32,351 nucleotides of DNA from Verrucomicrobium spinosum (GTDB lineage Bacteria > Verrucomicrobiota > Verrucomicrobiia > JADLBR01 > JAIBCM01): positions 1 through 32,351 of the forward strand of contig DYRQ01000015.1 in the NCBI GenBank assembly GCA_020718645.1. The letters run 5' to 3'. Numbering within the stretch: position 1 is the stretch's first letter; each line of letters opens with the position of its first letter. The translations under genes and the position numbers were made by a program. The notes beneath the pieces are model-generated. The model ran no database searches and had not been told where the DNA came from. It was given only the letters and a program-made list of their open reading frames with translations. Below, piece by piece: positions 7,714 through 15,535 of the stretch.

Positions 7714-10042
7714 GCCGTTTTTCTGAGGCGAAAAACTTGGCCTCAATGGAGCCTTGATGAATTGAGAGCGAGGCAGTGCCAGAATTTTGTAAATCGAAGA
7801 CGGGAATGCCGCGGTCCTTGAGTGCGCGAAGTTGCGATGGAGAAAGCGTGTGCCGCCGGTAGCCGCCACCGTTGAAGAGGACGAGCTGCGGCTGGATAGC
7901 ATCGAGCCAGCGGGGACTCAGACCGGGGTTATTCCCGTTCGGGCCTTGCACCAGCACATCGGCTTGCACTGCTGAGCCATGATCCACCAACTGCGACTCA
8001 GTGAGCGAACCGAGGTCATTGGCAAATAGGATGCGAGCCCCACCGATTTCCAGCAGGGTTACCAGAGATTTTTCCTCGCTCTTGTCACCGGGAAAACCGT
8101 GAGGTGGCCAGAGCACGGTCCACTGCCGGTTATTGGTTTGGATTATATCTCCCGCAAAAAGACGGCGGGTGCGAGCCGGGTAATCTTTTTCAAGGGAACG
8201 GAGCGTCGAAGAGCGCGTGGATAATCCTGTGCGCACGATTTCCTCGATACGCCATGCGTGCATCAGAGAGGCCGCACCACCGATGTGCCTGTAGTCGCCC
8301 TGCGAGAGCCAGAGGCGCACGAGATGGTTGATACCACGGAAGCGCAAGAAGGGTTCCACAGCCGTGGCGCACTGGTAGGTGCTACCGCAATCGAAAAGCT
8401 CAACACCAGAAGAACCCTGCACGAGGATGGCTTGGCCGTCGCCGACCGAAAGCACCTGGACGCTGGTGCCAAACGACTCCCATATTTCTCGTGGGCGCGC
8501 CATGTGAAAAGAACCGCCCGGCACGGCATGCCCCAAGGCGATGATAGCGAGGAGCACTTTGACGAGGCCGGCGTTGGCGAGGTTGCACCATCCTGCCGCA
8601 GTGGGCCAGACCCAGAAAAGGGAGAGTGAACCAGCACCGACAGCCACGATGGCGCTGGCGAGAAAAGCCACGGGCACATTCACGGCCAGAGCTATGGGAC
8701 TCACCAGATGAAAGCACCACCATGAGAGAGGGGCTGAGCCGATGAATGCACCTACAGAGGCGGCTACCGTAGCGAGTATCGTAAGGCGCAGAGGTTCGAA
8801 CCTCGAAACCCAGGCAGGCCAAAGCTCTCGGGGCAGGAATGGGTCAGGAGCGCTCCAGCTTTTGATGCTGTTAAAAACGAGGGGTGAAATCCACACCAGC
8901 GAAGCGACGACAGAAAAGGAGAGAAGAAATCCGAGGTCCAGGCATTGTGCGGGGTCAGTCAGCAAAATGATAAAGGCCGCAGCCGCGAGCAGGTTCGGAG
9001 CTACCAGAGGTCGGTCGCAACGCCATGCGACGAGGAGCAACGAGGCCATGACACCCGCGCGCACGGCAGAGGGCTGGGCGCCGGTGGCAAGGACATAGAG
9101 CCACAGCGGCGGTATGAGAGCCACGCCCCAGCGCCATCGCAGCAGTCCGAAGAGGCGGAGTAGGAGCGCGCCCACGCCAGCGAGCACAGCGACATTTTGC
9201 CCGCTCACGGCGAACAAGTGCATCGTGCCAGTCTCGCGGAAAGCGCGGCGCAGATCGTCGCCAAAATCTGTGCGGTCGCCATATAACATCCCGGCGAGCA
9301 CAGCGCGGGCTACGGGATCGCCCAGCCCTTCGCCCAGAGCCCGACGCATGTAGGCGCGGGCGCGGCTTGCCCACGGCGCAGGGGACCAGCGCGGCTTGTT
9401 CACTGTTTTCCAAGAGTGCTGCCCCGAGGTTTTGAGTGAGGCACTCACCCTGCGGCTAGCCAGATAATCGGCTGGGTCGAATGCACCCGGATTGAGCGCA
9501 TGGGACGGTCGTATCAGGAGCCCTTCCACTTCCAGAAAATCCCCCTGCTCAATCAGTCCAACGCCAGAACCTTCCGTGCGGACGGACACCTTGCCCGAGA
9601 GCGGGCGAGGCGGCAAACCGGGTGAGATGTAATCCGTGGTATCGAGGATAAATTCAGCTCGGGCAGAGGGAGGAGAATCTGGGTCGCCCTCCTTGTCCAG
9701 CTCGTCAGAGGGTCCAGAGAGAATCGGCAGAGAGGCGACCGTGCCCCTGAGCTTGAGCCATTGCGGGTCGGGGTCGAGGATGGCAGTGAGATGGTCGGCG
9801 CGGAAGGGGTGGCGCTGGAGGGTGGCTGCTGTAGCACCAGCTACAAAAAGTAGTAGCCATAAACATATTGTTCTAACCTGTTGATTCTGTCGGAAGACGA
9901 GCGCCCACGACAAGAGACCTAAAACCAGAGCGGCTGCCCACCATGGCCAAGTGGAAGACGGCAGGAGAGAACCTGCAGCACAGCCGACGCCATGGACGAG
10001 AGCCACGGGAACTAGCGGGGCTCGTCCAACGCGGTTCTGCAT
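7673..10042 (-). CDS. comEC: ComEC/Rec2-family DNA-uptake channel protein with degenerate metallo-beta-lactamase domain
   Basis: A 789-aa polytopic membrane protein. Residues 1-75 hold N-terminal membrane segments; about 95-215 form an extracytoplasmic OB-like region (DUF4131); about 240-510 are the competence channel domain with the hallmark HLFAVSGQNVAVLAG at 275-289 and SAVRAGVMA at 325-333. Residues about 525-780 are a metallo-beta-lactamase-like domain. ComEC is thought to carry single-stranded DNA across the inner membrane during transformation. The usual THxDxDHxGG zinc motif reads LSQGDYRHIGG at 579-589, so the first His and one Asp are gone, and GQGDA reads GDGQA. Nuclease activity is therefore doubtful. 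It lies 9 bases after thiD, and its end overlaps dgkA. Confidence 0.9.
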   Translation of the reverse strand: MQNRVGRAPLVPVALVHGVGCAAGSLLPSSTWPWWAAALVLGLLSWALVFRQNQQVRTICLWLLLFVAGATAATLQRHPFRADHLTAILDPDPQWLKLRGTVASLPILSGPSDELDKEGDPDSPPSARAEFILDTTDYISPGLPPRPLSGKVSVRTEGSGVGLIEQGDFLEVEGLLIRPSHALNPGAFDPADYLASRRVSASLKTSGQHSWKTVNKPRWSPAPWASRARAYMRRALGEGLGDPVARAVLAGMLYGDRTDFGDDLRRAFRETGTMHLFAVSGQNVAVLAGVGALLLRLFGLLRWRWGVALIPPLWLYVLATGAQPSAVRAGVMASLLLVAWRCDRPLVAPNLLAAAAFIILLTDPAQCLDLGFLLSFSVVASLVWISPLVFNSIKSWSAPDPFLPRELWPAWVSRFEPLRLTILATVAASVGAFIGSAPLSWWCFHLVSPIALAVNVPVAFLASAIVAVGAGSLSLFWVWPTAAGWCNLANAGLVKVLLAIIALGHAVPGGSFHMARPREIWESFGTSVQVLSVGDGQAILVQGSSGVELFDCGSTYQCATAVEPFLRFRGINHLVRLWLSQGDYRHIGGAASLMHAWRIEEIVRTGLSTRSSTLRSLEKDYPARTRRLFAGDIIQTNNRQWTVLWPPHGFPGDKSEEKSLVTLLEIGGARILFANDLGSLTESQLVDHGSAVQADVLVQGPNGNNPGLSPRWLDAIQPQLVLFNGGGYRRHTLSPSQLRALKDRGIPVFDLQNSGTASLSIHQGSIEAKFFASEKRLTLSAKPADAGGK

Positions 10043-10051
10043 GGCAGTGGG

Positions 10052-10840
10052 TCAGGGCAGGTGGTTGAGCACCGAAAATTTCCCGAGCTTGATAGAGCGG
10101 GAGATGGCGCGGGTGACAAATTTTTTTGCAGCAGCGACGGCGTCGTAGAGGTTGTCACCGAGCGCGAGCCGTGCTGTGATGGCGGCGGAGAGGGTGCAGC
10201 CGGTGCCATGCGTATGGATACCACGGATGTAGGGGCTTTCGAAGACGCGGATGTCGTCACCAGTGGCGAGGATGTCCGTGGCGGTGTCGCCTTGGAGATG
10301 GCCGCCCTTGAGCAGGACGGCGCAGCCAAATTTTTTCTGGATGGCGTGGGCGGCTTCGCGCATGGCGGGGATGCTCGTGATTTTATCGCCGAAGAGGATT
10401 TCTGCTTCGTCGAGGTTGGGGGTGACGAGTGCGGCCAAGGGAAGCAGCTCCTCCATGAGGTATTGCACGGCGGCGGGTTTGAGCAGGCGCGCCCCGCTGG
10501 TGGCGACCATGACGGGATCAACCACCACGGTAGTTTTTTTGCGCCTAGCGAGGATGGCGGCCACGGTGATGCGGATGAGGTCGGTGGAGAAGAGCATGCC
10601 AGTCTTGAGCGCGGTCACGGGGAAAGCTTCGAAGACCAGTTCGATCTGGTCACGGAGTATTTCTTTTTTAACAGGTTGGATGGAGTGGACGCGTCCGGGG
10701 TGTTCGGCCACGACGCAGGTGATGGCGCAGGTGCCGTAAACACCGAGCGAGGTGAAGGATTTCAAATCGGCTTCGATGCCAGCGCCGCCCGAGTTGTCGG
10801 AACCTGCGATAGTGAGGGCAACGGGAGTTATGGATTTCAT
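10052..10840 (-). CDS. thiD: Hydroxymethylpyrimidine (phosphate) kinase
   Basis: A 262-aa ribokinase-fold enzyme of thiamine synthesis, phosphorylating HMP and HMP-P to HMP-PP in the cytoplasm. Diagnostic motifs are the N-terminal TIAGSDNSGGAGIEADLKS at 10-28, VVVDPVMVATSG near 105-116, TPNLDEAEIL at 140-149, LLKGGH at 176-181, and the anion-hole signature GTGCTLSAA at 212-220. Length fits the family. The start codon overlaps the stop of the upstream protease gene (ATGA), and comEC follows 9 bases later, so degP-thiD-comEC looks like one transcript. No TPP riboswitch is seen ahead of it, and no other thi gene is in the window. Confidence 0.95.
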   Translation of the reverse strand: MKSITPVALTIAGSDNSGGAGIEADLKSFTSLGVYGTCAITCVVAEHPGRVHSIQPVKKEILRDQIELVFEAFPVTALKTGMLFSTDLIRITVAAILARRKKTTVVVDPVMVATSGARLLKPAAVQYLMEELLPLAALVTPNLDEAEILFGDKITSIPAMREAAHAIQKKFGCAVLLKGGHLQGDTATDILATGDDIRVFESPYIRGIHTHGTGCTLSAAITARLALGDNLYDAVAAAKKFVTRAISRSIKLGKFSVLNHLP

Positions 10841-12291
10841 GGTTGGATGACGGATTTGAGAATCGCGTAGGATCTGGCACCGCCTGAAGAGAGAGAGGCG
10901 AAGACGCCCGTGGCGGGGTCGAGATCGGTGAGGAGGGCTTTGTAATCTTTTTCAGAGGCGAGGGAGCGTCCGGCCAGTTCCACGAGGATATCGCCCTCGC
11001 GGACACCGGCTGCATGGGCAGCACCGCCGGGGCTGACACGGGAGACTTGGAGGGCTTTGTTGTTTTTGGCACCAGCCTTTTTGGCGTCGGCTTCGGAGGC
11101 GGGCGAGAGCTGCCAGCCAAAGGGATCTTGCAGGGTATCTTTAGGCGAGGGAACTTCGATCACTTGGCCGGGGTGGGGCGGGCGTTTTTCGAGCGTCACT
11201 TGGACGGTCATCTTCTGGGGGGTGCGGGCAGTTTTTTTATCGTGCGAAGGGCGGAGAATATCGAGCGAGATTTTATCGCCGACCTTTTTCTTGATGATTT
11301 CAGATTGGAGGTCCGTGGTGGTGTCGAGAGAGACGCCGTCGGCAGAGAGGATGACATCGCCAGGACGGAGGGTGGAAGATAGGGCTGGGGTGCCGGGTTC
11401 GATGCGTTCCACGATGATGCCTCGAGAGAGGTCGAGGCCGAAGAACTCGACGAGGTCTTGACGCTGGCGCACAGAAGAGATGCGGATGCCGAGCCATGGG
11501 CGGGTGATCGAGCCCGCCGAGATGATCTGATCGGCGACATCGCGCACGAGGTCGGAGGGGACAGCGAAGCCGAGGCCGCGCCCGATGTCGCGGATGAGCG
11601 TGTTGACGCCGATGATTTCACCATCAATGTTGCAGAGAGGGCCACCGCTGTTGCCTGGGTTGATGGGGGCTGTGGTCTGGAGATATTGGACATATTGATC
11701 TTGGACGATGCTGCGTTTGGTGCCGCTGAGCCAGCCGACGGAATACGAATACTCCAGAGCAAACGGTGCGCCGACGGCGAGAGTCCATTGACCGACTTTG
11801 AGACGGGAGGGGTCGCCGAGAGTGGCGGCAGGGAGATTGGTTGCTTCGATTTTCAGGATGGCGATATCTGCTTGTTGGTCGCCGCCGAGGAGGGTGGCTT
11901 TGAAGCGGCGCCCGTCTTTGAGAAGCACCGAGACAGCGGAGGCCTTCTCGACGACATGGAAATTGGTGACGATGTAGCCATCGGCGCGGTAGATAAAACC
12001 GGAACCTGTATCGGCGGCCGGCAGCCTGCGTTCGGTGCCAGGATTCTTGTGTTGTGGGGGCAGGGGATTTTCTGGATCTTCAAGGCCGAGACTTTCAAAG
12101 ATGGAAGAAGAAGGGCGATCTACATCGAGGATGACAACGGTGGGAGCAATTTTTTCAAAGGCTGCAACAAAATCATTCTCGAGCTGTTTGGCGATAGAGG
12201 GCTGAGGAGGAGGGGTAAGGGTTTGTGCGGATAAAGAGGAGCAGCTCAAGGAAGCAGCCAAGGGTAGAGCGAAGAACCAGAAGAAAATCAT
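10837..12291 (-). CDS. Periplasmic HtrA/DegP-type serine protease with two PDZ domains
   Basis: A 484-aa exported protease of the DegP/HtrA family, which degrades or refolds damaged envelope proteins. The trypsin-like domain has the triad H112 (TNFHVV), D142 (ADIAIL) and S215 (GNSGGP). PDZ1 starts near PWLGIR (265) and PDZ2 near LQVSRVSPGG (414). The signal peptide is MIFFWFFALPLAASLS with cleavage near residue 23; C17 could alternatively be a lipoprotein cysteine, but the position -3 residue is poor for that. The frame is open to 12390, but I chose ATG 12291 because GGGGAAA precedes it and the signal peptide then begins properly. First gene of the degP-thiD-comEC group. Confidence 0.92.
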   Translation of the reverse strand: MIFFWFFALPLAASLSCSSLSAQTLTPPPQPSIAKQLENDFVAAFEKIAPTVVILDVDRPSSSIFESLGLEDPENPLPPQHKNPGTERRLPAADTGSGFIYRADGYIVTNFHVVEKASAVSVLLKDGRRFKATLLGGDQQADIAILKIEATNLPAATLGDPSRLKVGQWTLAVGAPFALEYSYSVGWLSGTKRSIVQDQYVQYLQTTAPINPGNSGGPLCNIDGEIIGVNTLIRDIGRGLGFAVPSDLVRDVADQIISAGSITRPWLGIRISSVRQRQDLVEFFGLDLSRGIIVERIEPGTPALSSTLRPGDVILSADGVSLDTTTDLQSEIIKKKVGDKISLDILRPSHDKKTARTPQKMTVQVTLEKRPPHPGQVIEVPSPKDTLQDPFGWQLSPASEADAKKAGAKNNKALQVSRVSPGGAAHAAGVREGDILVELAGRSLASEKDYKALLTDLDPATGVFASLSSGGARSYAILKSVIQP

Positions 12292-12666
12292 GCTTTCCCC
12301 ATCTAGCATGGATATGGGTAAAGGCAATATCATCCCAGATGACGCAATGGAAAACATGGGGGATTGAGGGTGGTTCGCTATATCAGTCATTTGACGAGAG
12401 AATGAGGCGAAATCCAGATCACCAAATTGGTGAGCTAATAATAGCGGAAAAATGAGCGTAGTTATTCATCCTATCGGATGGTCGGGCAGCCTGGTCTGGT
12501 CTCTAGACGCCTCTGTTTTGTTGCTCTGGTATGCAGTAGATCACAACAGCGGAACCCCATAAGGGCAGGCGAGCCTGTGCCTCGCAACTGTCCTTCGCAT
12601 GCTATTGGATTTTTAGGAAATTGTGTCAAAAACAGTCTATTTCGACTGGGGGATTGAGGTTGATAA
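12292..12666. other. Intergenic region with palindrome, likely degP promoter side
   Basis: There is no convincing gene in this 375-base stretch. It holds a near-perfect palindrome at 12419-12433, and an inverted repeat GCGAG...CTCGC with a 7-base loop (about 12569-12585) that may be a dispersed repeat or a weak terminator. The promoter for the minus-strand protease gene should lie here, but I cannot place -35/-10 boxes with confidence. Confidence 0.5.
12419..12433. promoter_or_regulatory. 15-bp palindrome upstream of the HtrA-type protease
   Basis: TCACCAA and TTGGTGA are exact reverse complements around one A. It lies about 130 bases before the protease start, on the promoter side. No downstream T-run argues for a terminator. 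It could be an operator, but the binding protein is unknown. Confidence 0.35.
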
Positions 12667-13968
12667 CTAGACGGGAGCTAATACGGCATCCCTCATGCCG
12701 TGGATAGCTTTCTTGTCGGTGGGCACTGCTGTGGCGAGCACGCCGCCTAGTTGAGTTTTGTCCCCTTGCACGAAGTAGTAGGGACAGAGGCGGACGCGGG
12801 CATGGAAACTTTTGAGCGTGTCGCTGTCCGTGTCCCAGTATTCGACCTGCTGAGCGGTGCTATCGGCAAATTCTTGAAGGATGCGGGGGGAGGTGGGGAA
12901 GGAGGATAGGGAGTCGGAGATGACTTGTGCCCACTCGCCCGAGGGCAGGTCATGCCCAAACCAGACTCCGCGAGAGCCCCAAGCTTGAGGGGAGAAGCCG
13001 GAGATTTTGACCACGAGCCGCCGAGCTTTTTGGGAAAAGGTGGCAAGCTGCTGCCAGTCGCTGATCTCGAGTCGCGGGATCACGGCATGGGGAGGGAGCG
13101 TGTCGGGAGTCAAAACCCAGGTGTAGGGAATCAGCTCACGCAGGATGCTATCGTAGCCTGCGCCAAGTTCTACCCGCCAATAATCTTTGAGCAAGGGTAT
13201 CCAGAAGAGCCCCATCCAGAGTTTTTCTTCGAGATACGGTTTCAGTGGAGGGGTCATGGGGGCACCCTGCGAAAGAGCCTCCATCCATGCTGCGGACAGA
13301 GGTAGGTTGGGCAGGTCGAACGCTTCAAAAAACCGGTAGGCGGGTCTGCCATCTAGCTGGTGTGACTCAGCCTCCACAACTTGGGTGGAACCGCCATCCG
13401 GGTTGAGCCAACGCATCTCAGGCAGGTAGTCCTGAGCCTCGTGCGAGACCATGACGACACCCTCGGGCAGGATGCTGCGCCAACCGTCGCGCATTCCAGT
13501 GGCGCCGCCGAGTAGTGCTGCGCCGAGCTGGGAGTAGGTTTCCTGCATCCACGCGGTGGCTCCGATGCCGCCCGGCACGGAATCCAGTTCGCAGAGGCTC
13601 AGCTTCTCGCCATCGAGCAGTAGGTCAGGTCGGATCAACTTCGGGATCTGCGCACGCATTTTTTTACTGCGTGCAAATTCCACCAGATGCCTGGGCTTAC
13701 CTGCGTCCAGCCAGCGGGCGATCCATTCTGGAGCAGATCCCTCGGAACTGGCGAGGTAAAGCTTGTTGCAGGCGCGATAAAAGGAGAGGAAGACTTGGCC
13801 TAGTTTTTCCAATCTGCCAGCGGTGGAGGCGGGGATGGGGATGGGGGTCGGCGAGATGCGCCACGACTTTTCCGAGAAAAGACCGCCGTCGGGAATACGG
13901 TTCGCCACGGCTTTGGCTCGGGCGAGGCCGTCAGGGGAAAGAGCAGGAGGGGGCTGCGGTTCAGGCAT
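12667..13968 (-). CDS. Uncharacterised protein, possibly ATP-grasp-like ligase
   Basis: A 433-aa cytoplasmic protein that I cannot name firmly. Around residues 113-135, RPDLLLDGEKLSLCELDS followed by VPGGIG resembles the (circularly permuted) ATP-grasp pattern in which an RxD strand is followed by an acidic ExNxDxPxG loop. Near the C-terminus, RVRLCPYYFV and GGVLATAV resemble the closing strands of those enzymes. Such ligases join a carboxylate to an amine using ATP. It overlaps by 8 bases the upstream glutamine amidotransferase gene, whose domain supplies ammonia. A coupled amidation of a peptide, cofactor or cell-wall precursor is plausible but unproven. No signal peptide or membrane segment is seen. 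Confidence 0.5.
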   Translation of the reverse strand: MPEPQPPPALSPDGLARAKAVANRIPDGGLFSEKSWRISPTPIPIPASTAGRLEKLGQVFLSFYRACNKLYLASSEGSAPEWIARWLDAGKPRHLVEFARSKKMRAQIPKLIRPDLLLDGEKLSLCELDSVPGGIGATAWMQETYSQLGAALLGGATGMRDGWRSILPEGVVMVSHEAQDYLPEMRWLNPDGGSTQVVEAESHQLDGRPAYRFFEAFDLPNLPLSAAWMEALSQGAPMTPPLKPYLEEKLWMGLFWIPLLKDYWRVELGAGYDSILRELIPYTWVLTPDTLPPHAVIPRLEISDWQQLATFSQKARRLVVKISGFSPQAWGSRGVWFGHDLPSGEWAQVISDSLSSFPTSPRILQEFADSTAQQVEYWDTDSDTLKSFHARVRLCPYYFVQGDKTQLGGVLATAVPTDKKAIHGMRDAVLAPV

Positions 13969-14662
13969 GGTCGAGCAGGTGATCCAGCGCTTTTTCCAAG
14001 AGAGCGTTCATTTCAGCAGGAAGCTGTTTTTCAGCTAAGACTTCTGGGATGTCTAGGACATGGGATGTCCTAGGCCACGGGGTCCAGCCCTCCATAGCGG
14101 CGGAAAGATCTTCGCAGGAAAACTCCGGGTGAAACTGGAGCGCCAGCACGCGGTCGCCATAGGAAAAAGCTTGGTGCGGGCAACACGCGCTCGAGGCGAG
14201 GAGCGTGGCACCTGTGGGCAGGTCAAAAGTGTCGCCATGCCAGTGCATGACTGTCGCGGTCTGTGGCCAGGAACTCAAAGGGCTTGCAGCGGCAGCAGGT
14301 GAAAGGGTCACAGGGAGAAATCCAAACTCGCGTTCCGTGTGGGGATAGACCTTGGAGCCGAGTGCCCCGGCGATCATCTGTGCACCTAGGCAGACGCCGA
14401 CCACGATTTTCCCCGCACGGATGGCAGAGTGAATACAGTCCAACTCGGGCCGGATCCACGGGTGTTCTTCTTGTTCGTAAACGCCTATGGTGCCGCCCAT
14501 CACGACGAGCCAATCAAAGGAGTCGAGCGGGGGAAAACAGGTGATTTTATCTGTAAAATAGGAGGTGATTTCAAACCCTCGCCGTGAGGCCCAGCGTTCG
14601 ATGGCGTAGGGCTGTTCGAGGGGGTGGTGCAGGAAGACTGCCATTTTTTTTGCTGCGGTCAT
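13961..14662 (-). CDS. Class I glutamine amidotransferase (GMP synthase-like)
   Basis: A 233-aa stand-alone class I glutamine amidotransferase, which hydrolyses glutamine and delivers ammonia to a partner enzyme. The nucleophile elbow GVCLGAQ puts the catalytic Cys at 91, and LQFHPEF gives H178 and E180, so the triad is intact. The MGGTIGVYEQEEHPW stretch is the usual oxyanion-loop region. It resembles the GuaA N-terminal half but lacks the synthetase half. The start overlaps the EpsI stop (ATGA) and its end overlaps the ATP-grasp-like gene by 8 bases, so those two probably form an ammonia-channelling pair. The substrate is unknown. Confidence 0.88.
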   Translation of the reverse strand: MTAAKKMAVFLHHPLEQPYAIERWASRRGFEITSYFTDKITCFPPLDSFDWLVVMGGTIGVYEQEEHPWIRPELDCIHSAIRAGKIVVGVCLGAQMIAGALGSKVYPHTEREFGFLPVTLSPAAAASPLSSWPQTATVMHWHGDTFDLPTGATLLASSACCPHQAFSYGDRVLALQFHPEFSCEDLSAAMEGWTPWPRTSHVLDIPEVLAEKQLPAEMNALLEKALDHLLDHA

Positions 14663-15387
14663 GGTGTGATCCTTTCAGATTTTTGAAAATAGGGAACGAT
14701 GCTGGCCGTAAATTTTTTCAAGGAATCCAAAGTCTGAGTCTTGTCAGCTCCACCCTCGCGAACACTGGAAGGGATGAGCGTATGGACGATCACATAAGCC
14801 CAGCGGTGCGCGACATTGCGGAAGGCCAAGTCCCAGCTCGTCAGGAAGATTCTTTGCCAGTGGTGGGGTGTGACCTTGTCAGCTCCGATGAACCAGTAGA
14901 GGTAGAGCGATTCCAGAGTCCGGCGTTGACCTGCATCGTTCTGCAAGGGGCGAGAGAGGTCCAGAGCCATCACATCGAGGGTGCGGCCAGAGGCCAAGGA
15001 CACGGGTTCCACAGCCCCGCCGCGGATAGTCCATCCTTGTCCGGGCAGACACAGTTCTGGGCGGTGGATACTACGGCGGTCGCTGCCGCTCAGGATGATG
15101 CTGGCCACGATGGTTTGACCTTCGGGAGAGAGATATTTTTTTCTCGCGAATTCGGTATCTTTTGGGAGCTGGGTCAGCTCGGCCTCGGAAATCGGTTCGG
15201 GGTAGCCTGTATAACCTGGCACCGCGAGAGGGAGATCCAGCACCACGCCCGGCTCCGCCTGAGTGTCAGCGCTACCCGAGAAATGGCACGCCAAAGCAGT
15301 GGCCAGACAGAGTGCTGTCAACGCCCAGACGCGCCACGGTTGCACAACCGTGGCGGGGGGCAGAGAGGCGGACAGCTGATCGTTCAT
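14659..15387 (-). CDS. epsI: Exosortase-associated EpsI-domain protein
   Basis: A 242-aa protein with one N-terminal membrane segment (about 18-36) and an exported EpsI/DUF3485 domain. The hallmark HRPELCLPGQGW is at 108-119, including the conserved Cys113, and a later WFIGADKVTPHHWQR stretch fits the family. EpsI domains occur with exosortases and exopolysaccharide export loci (family knowledge), where they are often fused to or next to the exosortase. Here no exosortase gene lies within the window, so it is an orphan as far as can be seen. It heads a minus-strand group with the amidotransferase (ATGA overlap) and the ATP-grasp-like gene, and diverges from nuoH. Confidence 0.8.
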   Translation of the reverse strand: MNDQLSASLPPATVVQPWRVWALTALCLATALACHFSGSADTQAEPGVVLDLPLAVPGYTGYPEPISEAELTQLPKDTEFARKKYLSPEGQTIVASIILSGSDRRSIHRPELCLPGQGWTIRGGAVEPVSLASGRTLDVMALDLSRPLQNDAGQRRTLESLYLYWFIGADKVTPHHWQRIFLTSWDLAFRNVAHRWAYVIVHTLIPSSVREGGADKTQTLDSLKKFTASIVPYFQKSERITP

Positions 15388-15535
15388 AGGTCTATGTTGG
15401 CACTATTTTGTGCAGATGCCAACTGCGGAGCAGAAGATCGTGAGACTTGCTGGGGTTGTTGGTATATTTCTCGTTGGCACAGGCAGAAAAGCATTGCGGA
15501 ATAGGCGAGGGGTTCGCATAACAGCGCCGTTCCGC

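Noticed and set aside
10061-10870. A long plus-strand open frame (269 aa) opposite thiD.
   Set aside because: It is the antisense shadow of the clear thiD gene, with a biased Gly/Asp/Glu-rich composition and no domain.
11458-12234. A plus-strand open frame of 258 aa opposite the HtrA-type protease.
   Set aside because: It is a shadow of the protease coding strand; the protease has an intact triad, PDZ domains and signal peptide.
15410-15535. A longer N-terminus for NuoH.
   Set aside because: The added stretch is basic and not like the first NuoH membrane helix, and it begins only 22 bases from the divergent EpsI start. The ATG pair at 15536/15539 is more likely, though without a strong ribosome site.
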